Shown: piece by piece, positions 42,010 to 52,861 of the stretch
Layout of the letters: every line of letters begins with the position of its first letter
Position numbering within the stretch: the first letter of the stretch is position 1
Assembly (NCBI GenBank): GCA_039881045.1
Contig: JAYWVB010000006.1
Location: 248,001 to 312,000, forward strand
Reading direction: 5' to 3'
From: Chaetomium olivaceum
Lineage: Eukaryota; Ascomycota; Sordariomycetes; Sordariales; Chaetomiaceae
DNA: 64,000 nucleotides
The notes under the pieces: model-generated
Told to the model about the DNA's origin: nothing
The model's database searches: none
Seen by the model: the letters and a program-made list of their open reading frames with translations, nothing else
Translations under genes and position numbers: made by a program

Positions 42010-45000
42010 ATGGCAGAAACAACCCGAGCTGACCCTGCCCCTGTGGCCCGGAAGGAGTCCACCTTATCTTCGGGCACCTTCACCGAGTTGCCCACAATCC
42101 CACAAGCCAAAGTGTTTGGTCCGACAACGCCTCTAGCTTCAGACGAATTTGACTTTGCCGCCAAGTCGGGTACCACCGAGAACGAGCCTGCTGACTACCT
42201 AAACGGAGGAAACCCCCATGAGAGGATATCTCCTCCAGCAATTTCCCCGGCCTCGTCCCAGCCACCAGCATTAAACTCCGATATACCTTCGCAACCCAGA
42301 GCCATGTCCGATGTTGCCGAACCGTCCTCCCCTGCTGCCGGCAGGAAAAGTGTGCAGTTTACCCCAGACGATGCGCTTCCCGACGTTCCACCAATAGCGC
42401 ACTCGAGAACTGCGTCCTGGGACACGAGGGAGGCTTTGGGGAAAATCCGCGGTTCGGGTTTCATATCGAAGCTTAAAGAACTCGCCGGACCGAGCGGCGC
42501 GCAGACCCCAAGAATGCCAGCCACGACTCCCGAGCTACCATCGACAGCGAGCTCGCCAACCGCACTCCGACATACAAACCGGCTGCCCCGCGCCGCGGAC
42601 GAAGGGAGCGATGACGACGCAGATGCGGAGGAAACAGCCGACGAGACCGCCGCTACGCCTTCAAAAGGGAAACAGAAGAGGAGAAGGCGTATGCGGAGGC
42701 TCAGGATGGAGTCCTACTCGGTACCCAACACCCCGCAGATGAGCTCGCTGGGGCCTGAAACGTCAGATGCCCAGAGGCGCCTGGCCTTCCTAAGGCGCAC
42801 CCCATTGGCTGGCGTCGATGACCACGGGTTTTCCGAGGGCGAAGGGCGTGACCGCCTTGCTGGACAACGCGGCTCGAGGAGGGGGATGAACTGGAGGTCC
42901 AGGCCAGGCGAGGAGGGAGAGGACGCCGACAGCCCTGCCGGTCTTCGAGTAGGCCATCACTTCAGGCGGCTGTCCGCTCTGGGTGGTGGCGGCGGCGTAT
43001 CGGACGGCGATGCCATGAGCCCCAGGCGACCCTTCTTTAAGGCAGACAGAGCCTCGACTTTCGGCGTCCAGAAATGGCGGCAGGTGAAGGGTGCACTGAA
43101 CTTCTTGCGCCAGAAGAAGGACGAGCAGTTCGACTTCTCCAAGTCTGCAGAACTCATGGCAGAGCTCTTTGGCGGCGCGCCCGCCGTTTTGATGCTCGCA
43201 AGTATGATTCAGCGTGACGAACATGGTAACAAGAGGATACCTGTTTTGCTCGAGCAGCTAAGGCTGCGTATTACCGACAGCACCCCCGCCCCGGATAAAG
43301 ACAGCGAGAGACATTGGATGTTCACCATGGAGCTCGAGTACGGGAGCGGTCCGAGCCAGATGAAATGGACCATCAAGCGGAGCATCAAGGACATTATGAA
43401 CCTCCACTGGAAGTACAAGCTGGCCTTGGGCAACGAAGGCTTCCCTTCTAAGAGCTCCGATTATGGCGCGCGGCGGCCCAAACAGCCGCGCTTCCCCCTT
43501 TCCGCCTTCCCCTATCTTCGTGGCGTGAGAGGCTTGGATGACAACGAGGAGGAGGAACTCGGCAACGAGACTCGCGCCGAAGAGACCGCAGGCGAGATGA
43601 CCGCCGGTGAGGGGACAGTCCAGGAAGGGACTGATGTGGACGACAGGCCACCAATGCGCAAGAAGCGCTCACGGATGCCCTATCTTGGTGGCCGGCGTAA
43701 ACCCTCAACGCTCGGTTCAAACGCCGATCTCAGCCAGGTCGTCATCGACGCCGCTACCCAAAAGAGGAAATATGTCGAACGACAGCAGAGGATGCTGGAG
43801 AGGTATCTCCAGGACATGATCCGCTGGCTCATGTTCAGGGCAGACAGCAACCGCTTGTGCCGCTTCCTCGAGCTGTCCGCCCTGGGGGTCCGGCTTGCGG
43901 CTGAAGGCAGCTACCACGGGAAGGAGTGCTACCTGCACATCCAGTCATCCCAAGGCCTCGATTTCCGCCGCGTGCTCACACCGGGCAAGGTGATTGCGAG
44001 ACACAGCCGGAAGTGGTTCCTTGTTCGACAGAGCTACATTGTCTGTGTTGAATCGCCCGAGAATATGAACATCTACGATGTCTACCTTGTCGACCCGAAG
44101 TTCCACATTGTCACCAAGAGCAAAGATAAGCAGCGTCGCGCCATAAGCCGGGAGCGGGATGAGGATTGAAAACCTTGATCCTTCTGCCCTCGGCCCACCG
44201 ACAAGCACCACACAATCAAGATCATCACCTCGGAACGGAAGGTGAAGCTCTTTGCTCCCAATCAGCATCTCATCTCCCAGTTCGAGGATTCCATCAAGGA
44301 AATGCTAAAGCACACTCCCTGGCACCTCGAGAATCGCTTCGGCAGTTTTGCCCCGGTCCGCACAGGAGTGCACGCCCAGTGGTTGGTCGACGGCCGCGAC
44401 TACATGTGGAATGTCTCCCGCGCCATCAGCATGGCGAAGGACGTCGTCTACATCCATGATTGGTGGCTGAGTCCCGAGCTCTACATGAGGCGGCCCGCCT
44501 GTATCAGTCAGAAGTGGCGTCTCGACCGTCTGCTCCAGCGGAAGGCTGCCGAAGGCGTCAAGGTTTTCGTCATTGTCTATCGTAACGTCGAGGCCGCCAT
44601 TCCCATCGATTCAGAGTACACCAAGTTTTCACTTCTCAACCTGCATCCGAACATCTTCATCCAACGGTCGCCTCATCAGTTCAAGAAGAACCAGTTCTTC
44701 TTTGCTCACCACGAAAAGGTCTGCATCGTAGACCACGATATTGCTTTCGTGGGTGGGATCGACTTGTGCTTCGGCCGGTGGGACACCCCGAAACATCCCG
44801 TGGTGGACGACAAGCCTACCGGGTTCGAACCGCAAGATGCCCCCAAGGACGCTGAACACTGCCAGCTGTTCCCCGGAAAGGACTACTCCAATCCTAGAGT
44901 TCTTGACTTCTCCAAGCTCCACGAGCCGTACGCAGAGATGTACGATAGATCGATGACGCCGCGCATGCCCTGGCACGATATCGCGATGCAAGTCGTGGGG

Positions 45001-47487
45001 CAGCCGGCGCGGGATCTCACTCGGCACTTTGTGCAGAGGTGGAATTATGTCCGGCGCGGACGGAAGCCGACACGGCCCACCCCATTCCTACTACCGCCAC
45101 CGGACTGTAAGCCAGAGGAGCTCGAGGCAATGGGTCTTAGTGGCACCTGCGAAGTCCAGATCCTCCGTTCCGCGACGACGTGGTCGCTCGGTACCGAGAA
45201 CACGGAACACAGCATTCAATCGGCGTACATCAAAATGATTGAGAACTCGGACCACTTCGTCTACATTGAGAACCAGTTCTTCATCACCAGTACCGAAACC
45301 TTGAATAGTAAGGTCGTGAACGGTATCGGCGATGCCCTGGTGCGCCGTATCATCCGGGCTCACGAGAACGATGAGGACTGGCGCGCCGTGATCGTGATCC
45401 CGCTGATGCCGGGGTTCCAGAACGAGGTGAACCAACCCGACGGCTCCAGCGTCCGGCTGATTCTGCAGTTCCAATACCGCAGCATCTGCCGCGGTGAACA
45501 CTCGATCTTTGGGCGCCTGCGGGCTGCTGGCATTGAGCCGGAGGATTACATCCAGTTCTTCAGTCTCCGACAATGGGGCAAGCTGGGCAATGGCGTTCTG
45601 ACAACAGAGCAGCTCTACATCCACGCCAAGTGCATCATTGTTGACGACCGTGTCGCCTTGATCGGTTCGGCCAACATCAACGAACGATCCATGTTGGGGA
45701 GTCGCGATTCCGAAGTCGCCGCCGTCGTCCGCGATACAGACCTCATCTGGTCAACTATGGGGGGGCGGCCGTACCAGGTCGGGCGGTTCGCACACACACT
45801 GCGTCTTCGGCTCATGAGAGAGCACCTGGGCTTGGACGTGGACGAAATCTTGGAAGAGGAGCGGCAGGCTGATCTTGACCGCGAAGAGCAGTTTGAGGCC
45901 GAGATGGACGAGATCTACGATGAGGAGTCTGATCCGTCGCCTATGGAAGAGAGTTCAAGACAGCGAGGATCTTCCTTTACTGAGCCGCCCAAAATCCCAA
46001 CGCTGCCTCAGGAGCCTCATAGCTTCAACCATGATGTTGATGCCGAGGAGCCTCGCCGCCGCGGAGGCGGACTCTTTCGAGAAGTTCAAAGCGCCCGGCT
46101 TCCCCCGCGGAGACCTCAGTCGAGAAGCACCACCAAGAAGTGGAGGGTTTCGGCGCCGACCAGTGGAAGAATGCGCAAGAGAAAGGCCTCGATCAAGGCA
46201 GGGATACCGTGATTATCAATAACCATGAGGTCCTCCTCAAGGACGTCGCGGCGGAGGGCAAGGGAACACTTGACAGCCCGCGGGAGCCGCACGAGCTTCG
46301 CCGCGTGTCCGGTGCCGCGACGCCCGAGAGCGCCAGGGTCCACGAGGGCGCAGCGCCCATGCCGCCCTTCGATCGACGGACGACTGAGCAACTCGGCCTT
46401 CCCCGGGCCAACCAGTTACCGACATTGCCCATTGTCGATGATACGGACATCGGCGGCCCACCGGTACGGGTTGATTCAGGGGGTCGGCCGGTTCACGGCA
46501 ACGCCACCACGCTCCCCATCGAGATTAAGCTAGCCGACATCCATAAGGACTGCATGCGTGATCCGTTGAACTCGACTTTTTATGATGATGTCTGGTCCCG
46601 TGCCGCTGAGAACAACACGCGGATCTACAGGCGCGTCTTCCGGTGCATGCCGGATTCGGAAGTGACCAACTGGGCCGAATACAAGGAGTTCAACAACTAC
46701 AACGCGCGTTTCAAGGCAAGCATGGATGGCCACCGAACGAGCGAGGAAGGCGAAAAGCCCCACGGGGCCCCGGGCCAAACCGCAGCGGGTGCTGGCATCG
46801 GCGCGCCCGGCCCCGCTGCCGGGGCGACTGCTGTGTCGGCCGCCGTATCTGAGAAGCTCGGCAGCGTAGCCAAAGCCGCCTCGAAAATAACCCCGCCCTA
46901 TGGCGATGGCGCCGTGGACGAGAAGCAGGCCATGGCTGACGGGCTACAAAACGAGACCCCACGGGCGAGCACGAACGCGAACCGAGACCGGGAGACACGA
47001 CGACGACCGCCATCAACTCGAGCCGCGACACCCTGCACGCCACCGAGACCGGGACCGGGACCAACAACCGCCTCGGCCCGCGGCCCGACAGCAGCCGCAA
47101 GGAGCGCCGCCCGACCTTTTCCAACCAGGAGAAGCCCCCCCCGACCGGGGTTAGCACGGGCTCCGGCAACGGCAACGGAAACGGAAACAACAACCTCTCG
47201 GCAGCGACGTCCAACCGCGATTCTGCCAGCGCCAACGGCCCCGCCCCCGCTGCGGCAGCGGGTGTCAAGCCGGCGGGCTCGCAGAAGCGCCGCCGCCGCG
47301 CGACGACTAAGGGCAGCCGGCCGCGCTTCGGCGTGTCGGAGGAGCTGCTGTCCAAGGCGGACGCCGAGGAGCTGCTGCAGATGACGCAGGGCCCGCTGGT
47401 GCAGTTCCCGTATGACTGGCTGGCGGTGGAGGAGACGAATGGGAATTGGCTTTTCAGGTCGATCAGGTGGCGCCGTTGGCTATTTAG
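42010..47487 (+). CDS. SPO14: Phospholipase D1 (Spo14 type, PX–PH–HKD–HKD); six apparent single-base indels
   Basis: Hydrolyses phosphatidylcholine to phosphatidic acid and choline, acting at membranes in secretion and development. It is a single exon of about 1825 residues, the usual size for fungal PLD1. Residues 1–430 are a Ser/Pro-rich and basic disordered region. A PX domain (WMFTMELEYGSGPSQMKW …) is near 435 and a PH domain near 615–700. HKD motif 1 is HHEKVCIVDHDIAFVGGIDL near 900 and motif 2 is HAKCIIVDDRVALIGSANIN near 1204. The C-terminal block (EIKLADIHKDCMRDPLNSTF, then a basic tail) ends in LAI at 47485. To read through, one surplus base must be skipped at about 44167, 46051 and 46118. 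One base must also be supplied at about 44194, 46955 and 47455. The net change is zero, and both catalytic motifs lie in an uninterrupted stretch. Confidence 0.9.
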
Positions 47488-48009
47488 TAAGTTTTTTTTT
47501 TCTTTTCTTTTTTTTTCTTTTCCATTCTTTTTTTGGGGGGGGGGCCGAGGGGAGGGTGTGGGTGTGGGTGTGGGTGATGGTTTGGTTGGTGTGAATGGCT
47601 GCTAACAGGTGAATAGTAATTAAGTGTGGTGATGAGACTTGGTGGTGGTGGAGGACGGTCGGCTTGCGTCCTTGAAAGGTGGTATATATACTGTGAGGTT
47701 GATGGGCCACATCCCGTGGTTATTTTGAGCAATTGCGCTGGCGTTCGGGTGTCGTGGCATTTACCCCTAGACCACCATGCATTGTTTCTGGTGCATTGGC
47801 GTTCTTCCATCCGTATCTCGTCTTTTCCTTTGGTGGGCTCGCCTCGCAAGCCCGGGATATCGTATCGTATAGGCACCGTCTTTTCCTTTTTGTCACCCTT
47901 CTATATTCCCACACGACTTATTTCACAGACCATATACACTTTGTAGTCCTACACAAATCCTAATACAGCTTCCCACGTTTTAATCAAACCATCAAGCCAT
48001 CAAACCATC
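47488..48009. other. Convergent region of phospholipase D and COQ7
   Basis: Begins with a long T-rich tract and a G run (47489–47547), then GT repeats at about 47560–47590. This is probable 3' untranslated sequence; no gene is seen. Confidence 0.5.
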
Positions 48010-48876
48010 TCAAACCCTCTCACTAACCCAAATCGCACCCCGACACCCCGCGCGAATAACCCCCGTCAACAACCAATACGGCTCGGCCTTCTTCGCGTCA
48101 TGCTCAACCGCATGGTCCAGATGCTCCAGCTCCTCATCCCTGATCCGCCTCAACGTCCCAATCAGCCCACTCAGCTCCTCCCCGACCTCATACCCTTCCC
48201 GCTCCCACTCCCCCACCATCTCCAGCAGCGTCCGAATCTGCGCGTTGTAATGCCCGCCAATCTCCGTCTCCACCGCCTCCGTGCACGCCATCGCCGCCTC
48301 CCGGCCCAGCACCCCGGTACTCCACCCCAGCCCCGCCGCGAGCACCGACCACACCGGGTACAGCGCGGTCGGCCGCACGCGGTGTTTAGCAAGGAGCGTG
48401 TTGAAGGTGGCCAGGTGGCCGGCTTCCTGCTCGTACATGTGCCGCATGAGCGGGCGCAGGTGGGGCTCGCGCGCGACGACGGGCGGGGTCTGGGCCGTGT
48501 AGATTAGCGTGGCGGCCAGCTCGCCCGCCTGGTTGACGCGCAGGGCCGAGGAGAGGAAGGCTTGCTGGGCGGGGGTGAGGGGCTTTTTGGGTTTGGGTTG
48601 GGGTTTGGGAGGAGCGGGGTGGTGAGGGTTGGGCGGGGAGGTGTTGACGTTGGTGAGGGTGGTGTTGACGTTGGTGGTGATGGTGTTGGTGGGGTTGGTG
48701 TTGGTGTTGGAGAGGGCCGGGGACGAGGATGACGACGTTGTTGGAGCTGGTGATGCGGATGCGGATGCGGATGGCGTGGTGGATGAGAGGAAACGGGGTT
48801 GTTGTGATTCTGGTGTGAGTATGCTGCTCTTGCAGCAGTGACGCATTGGCCGCCACAGCAGACGTGGTGACGCCAT
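48010..48876 (-). CDS. COQ7: Demethoxyubiquinone hydroxylase Coq7/Clk-1
   Basis: Di-iron hydroxylase of ubiquinone biosynthesis at the mitochondrial inner membrane. Single exon, 288 residues. The N-terminus (MASPRLLWRPMRHCCKSS) is a plausible presequence. It is followed by a low-complexity Ser/Thr/Asn region (residues about 30–95, with repeated TNVNT units) unusual in length. The catalytic part starts at FLSSALRVNQAGELAATLIY. Iron ligands are in RVNQAGE, HMYEQEAGHL, ETEIGGHYNAQ and DEELEHLDHAVEH, the two-fold Glu/EXXH pattern of Coq7. The C-terminus is amphipathic and ends in ISERV-like WVSERV. The frame is intact. Divergent from RTF1 over about 600 bases. Confidence 0.95.
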   Translation of the reverse strand: MASPRLLWRPMRHCCKSSILTPESQQPRFLSSTTPSASASASPAPTTSSSSSPALSNTNTNPTNTITTNVNTTLTNVNTSPPNPHHPAPPKPQPKPKKPLTPAQQAFLSSALRVNQAGELAATLIYTAQTPPVVAREPHLRPLMRHMYEQEAGHLATFNTLLAKHRVRPTALYPVWSVLAAGLGWSTGVLGREAAMACTEAVETEIGGHYNAQIRTLLEMVGEWEREGYEVGEELSGLIGTLRRIRDEELEHLDHAVEHDAKKAEPYWLLTGVIRAGCRGAIWVSERV

Positions 48877-49484
48877 TGTGATTCGGGACCTCAGGTGGTA
48901 TGAGGTTGGATAAGGTGATTGTGTGGTGGTGATGTTGTCAAGGTCGGGAACCGGGAGGCTCGATGACCGAATCGGCCGATGTTTGAAGAGGATCCTCCCT
49001 CCGATGCCCCACTCAATCGGGCCCCTTCACCAGCTGCTGGAGACGGCGCAGGACCCAGGTGGACAGGCTTGGCGTGCAACCCTGGCCCCGAGTTGCATGC
49101 CAAGAACCAATTGCCTGGGCTCAAGAGTCCAAACGCTGCCATCTTTAAAGTTGAGCCTCGCACCGCGCAAACTCTCCTTCTTTCTTCTAACCTACAAACT
49201 GGGAATCTTCAACTCCCTACCTCCTAACCCCACACTTCCGTCTCCCGCTCCGGCCTCGATGCGCCGTTCCCCACCATCGACGCTGTGAATATATCTGTAC
49301 CTACACCTCCGATTACCGTCCTCATTGAAGAAAACGCCCAAAACCGCCGCTGCTGCAAACCCCCAATCGGTGATCGCGTCGTCGCCCGATTCGACCGCGA
49401 AACCGAGAATCGCCCTGCTACCCCGTGCTATCACAAACGAACGAATTCTAATTATTATTAATATTCCGTGTTGGAGTCACCATA
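48877..49484. other. Shared upstream region of COQ7 and RTF1
   Basis: Short bidirectional promoter region with an inverted repeat (listed separately) near its centre and a TTATTATTAATATT stretch just before the RTF1 start. Confidence 0.5.
49068..49104. repeat. Inverted repeat in the COQ7–RTF1 intergenic region
   Basis: Arms CTTGGCGTGCAAC (49068–49080) and GTTGCATGCCAAG (49092–49104) pair at 12 of 13 positions around an 11-base spacer. Further out, CCCAGG near 49055 and CCTGGG near 49115 extend the symmetry imperfectly. Confidence 0.8.
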
Positions 49485-51630
49485 ATGTCTGATATCGATG
49501 ATGAGCTCCTTGCTCTGGCCGGTGGTGATGTGTCGTCAGACGAGGAGGAGGCGATGGATATGAGCCGAAACGAGTCACGTTCGCCGTCACCGCCACCGGC
49601 TTCATCGAGGGAAAAGGACACACCAGCGAGGGGTGTGGCACAGAAAAAGACACCCGCGAAGAAATCGAGACGTGGGAGTAGGAGTGATAATGAGTCGGAG
49701 GATGAGGGAGAGGCGTGAGTTGTGCCCCGCTTCCTTACTATTATTCATTGCGTTCGAATCCTATTGTGAGGTTATGAGATGGAAAAGTTGCAACTACTTG
49801 AAATCAGGAAATATTTTTTCTTGTTTCGCAACTTCCTGTTGAACCTTCCAGCACCCTTTCTTTTTTTCGTACTTCACTTCCCAACCTCTGCAAACGAGCG
49901 CAGTACATTACACTCGACACCTTTCATTGTGGTTTTCTTAATACTACGCATTTCAAAAGTCATTTGCTAGCAGCTACTTTGAATACATCACTCTAACAAC
50001 CATGGCTCGCAGCTCCTCGCCACCGGGGTCTCCAGACTCGCAGATGTCCGCTCCAATGGACGAGTCGGACTCTGATTCCGATGCCCCCCAGAACCGCGAC
50101 CGCAGCACCGATGACGATTTGCAGTATCCCATCGAAGGCCTCTTCAAGAGCCATGAGGAGAGAGCGCGCATTATGAGCATGCGCGAGATCGAGCGCGAAC
50201 AAATCCTAGCCGAGCGCAGGGAGGAGAATGAGCGCATCCGTCAAAACCGCATGCTGCGCCAGCTCAAGGTCAACCAGGAGAAGGACAGCAAGAAGCGCAA
50301 GGCCAGCGCTGCCGATCTCGAAGATGCCGCGCGCAAATCCGCTCGTGCTCGCACCAAGGCCGGCGAGAGTAGTGACAAGATGGACACGCTACGCCGCGCC
50401 CGAGAGGAGCGCAGCAACCGCAAGGAGCAAAGAGAGCGTGAGAACGACCGTCGCAGGCAACGATCCCCTTCATATCGCCGGAGCCGCAGCCCGGACGACC
50501 ACGACAGCGACAACGACTGGCGGAGGGAATCTAGGCAAAAGTCCAGGACACCCGAACCCAGAGAAACCCCACCTGCCGAACTGCGTGATGTCGAGCGTAT
50601 CCGCGTCGGGAGGAGTCGGTTCGCTGAGGTTTGCTTCTACCCCGGCGTTGAGAAGGCCATCTCGGGCTGCTTTGTCCGCATCAATATCGGACCCGACCCC
50701 ACGACACGCCAAGACGTCTACCGCATGGCTGTCATCAAGAGTAAGTTATTTCTCTAAGACTCTTCTTGCCCAACCAGCCAACTAACGACATATAGGTTTC
50801 ACTCAGGGTAGGCCCTACGCGATAACTGATCGCACCGGCCATCAGATCGTTGTGGACCTCTACATCAAGGCCGCCCATGGCAAAGCGCAGCGGGAATGGC
50901 CACTCATCACCTGCTCCGACCGGGACTTCACCGAAGCCGAATGGAACCGGTACAAGCAAGTGTGCCTGTCCGAAGGTGTTCCAATACCCACCAAACCGGA
51001 ACTCGTCACCAAGATCAGCGACATCAACAACCTCATCGGCCGCAGCTGGCACCGACCAAGAAGTATCCGAGAAGCTCAAGCGCCAAAACGCCCTGCACAT
51101 CAAGTACAGCGGCGTCGAGCGCGACCAGCTCGCCAAGCAGCTCGACATGGCCCGCGCGCGCGGCGACGACGCTGCCGTGACCCGCCTCCAAGAAAAGCTC
51201 GACACCCTCGAGATCCCGCGCCTCGCCTTCCGCACCTCGCTCAACTCGGCCAAGAAGAAGGCCGAGAGCCGCGGGCCCACCCAGCAAGAAAAACTCGCCC
51301 TGCTCAACGCCGAGAACCGCCGCAAGAACGCCGAGTCCGTCCGCAAGGCCCAGCTGCTCGAACGCGCCCGCGCCCGCGAGATGGTCGAGAACCTGCCGGT
51401 GCAACAACAAAAAAAGCAAGCCGCCGCCGCCGCCGATAGGAGCGGCAGCGGGACGCCTCCCGTCAAGGGTGGAGATGGAGTGGCGGTGGTCTTGCCGCAT
51501 ATCGCCAAGCTGCAGGAACAGCAGCGCAGCCAGACCAGCCAGGCCGGGCGTGCCAGTCATCCACAAGCCGCTGATGGATGATGATATCATTGGCGCCTTG
51601 GACCTGGACATCGATGTGGAGATTGACTGA
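49485..51630 (+). CDS. RTF1: PAF1-complex subunit Rtf1 (Plus3 domain); two frameshifts
   Basis: Couples elongating RNA polymerase II to Spt5 and promotes histone H2B ubiquitination. Exons 49485–49714, 50013–50740 and 50796–51630 encode about 596 residues. The N-terminus MSDIDDELLALAGGD with acidic and Ser-rich runs is typical. The histone-modification segment PIEGLFKSHEERARIMSM and a Lys/Arg-rich coiled region follow. The Plus3 domain spans RIRVGRSRFAEVCFYPGVEK through KSFTQGRPYAITDRTGH to CSDRDFTEAEWNRYKQ, with intron 2 inside it. A C-terminal helical Paf1-binding part (KLKRQNALHIKYSGVERDQL) ends in an acidic tail. The frame changes at 51051 and at 51546–51548, each explained by one surplus base. 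The alternative is normal termination at 51579–51581, which would lose the conserved acidic end. Intron 1 is long (298 nt) for this locus. Confidence 0.9.
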
Positions 51631-52861
51631 GGAGTAATTTCCCCAAGCCCTATCTATGCCTAAGCCAAGTCGGCTGGGCTGAAGTGGAAGGGAAGGAACA
51701 AAACAAAGTGGGTGTTAAAAAACGGGGGCTGGGTGTTTGTCTCAGAGCAGGTGGTTGGGCGAGTTGAGTGGTTTTTGAGCGGGGCTGGGGGGTGTTGAAT
51801 GAAATGGAATGAGTCAACAAGCCCAGTGCGGTCTCAACACCTGCCTCGCTCAACTGCCTGCTCTTTGACGGACACTCAATTCCTTGGACTTGAGCACCCA
51901 CTTTGTTTCCTTCATCCAGGGTGGCTGGCTGGCTGGCTTGTGATGGGGAGAGGGTGGTAGGGGGTACTACTGACTGGTGACTGGTACGTGGGAGGGATCG
52001 GGGGGTGGGGCGGTTGCGAGCAGCAGAGTGGGTGGGGGGGGGGGACTACGTTGTTTGGCAGTTCGAGGAAACGCCATTTGCACCTTACCTACGTTACGCT
52101 ATATACCTATGCAGCGTGTAACTCATGACTTGCTTGCTTGCCTCTTGCTCGCCCCGTTACTGTTTGTTTGCAATCCACTCGGTATACCGAATGTGCTACT
52201 GACGTCGTTTCACTGCTTAGCTCATCCCGGTGTCGGGTTACTGTCAAGGCATTGCAGAGACTTTTTGGGTTTTAATAGTTTTTATCAAAAGCAATAAACA
52301 CCTTGTCCTCATTCTATTCATAATCTTTTCACTACAATCGGGAACACAAGTGCGGGAATGGTACAACACTGGTGACTGTAAGACACACGCAACCCTGAAC
52401 CAATCCAAAGCCAACCACCCGCTCGAAGAACTGCCGTGCCACGCCCCCATTGCTTTGCCGTGTCTCGCGGCACCCCCAACCGAAAACCCAGCCGAGTTTC
52501 ATAATCTTCAAATTCATCCTCACCGAACAAAAAGCCAAAACGAGGAAATCATGGTACAGGTATCTTATTTCTTTGCCTTTGCCTCCCCGCCCAGTCCAGT
52601 CCAGATGGCAAGTCCTGCGATGCCAGATTGGAGTTGTAGTACAAGGTAATGTATGTAGTATAGTGTTGAGAAAGACCTCCATCCATCCCTGCCGCTGAGA
52701 ATGGAGGATGGCGGCGCGAATCCAAAAAACTAGGAGAGCCTCCTCGGTCCTCTGGAGGGGCTCAATCGTATTAAAAATATGTATAGTTGTGCAGAATTTT
52801 CGGTCGTAAAAGCGGTATCGTCGGCCCCAGGCTGCAGCACCCAACCCAGCGGGTGCGGGCC
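51631..52861. other. Convergent region of RTF1 and the AHC1-type gene
   Basis: About 1.2 kb. Contains a G-rich stretch with an 11-base G run near 52034–52044, and short repeats of GGCTGGCT. Small frames on both strands look random; no gene is called. Confidence 0.5.
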
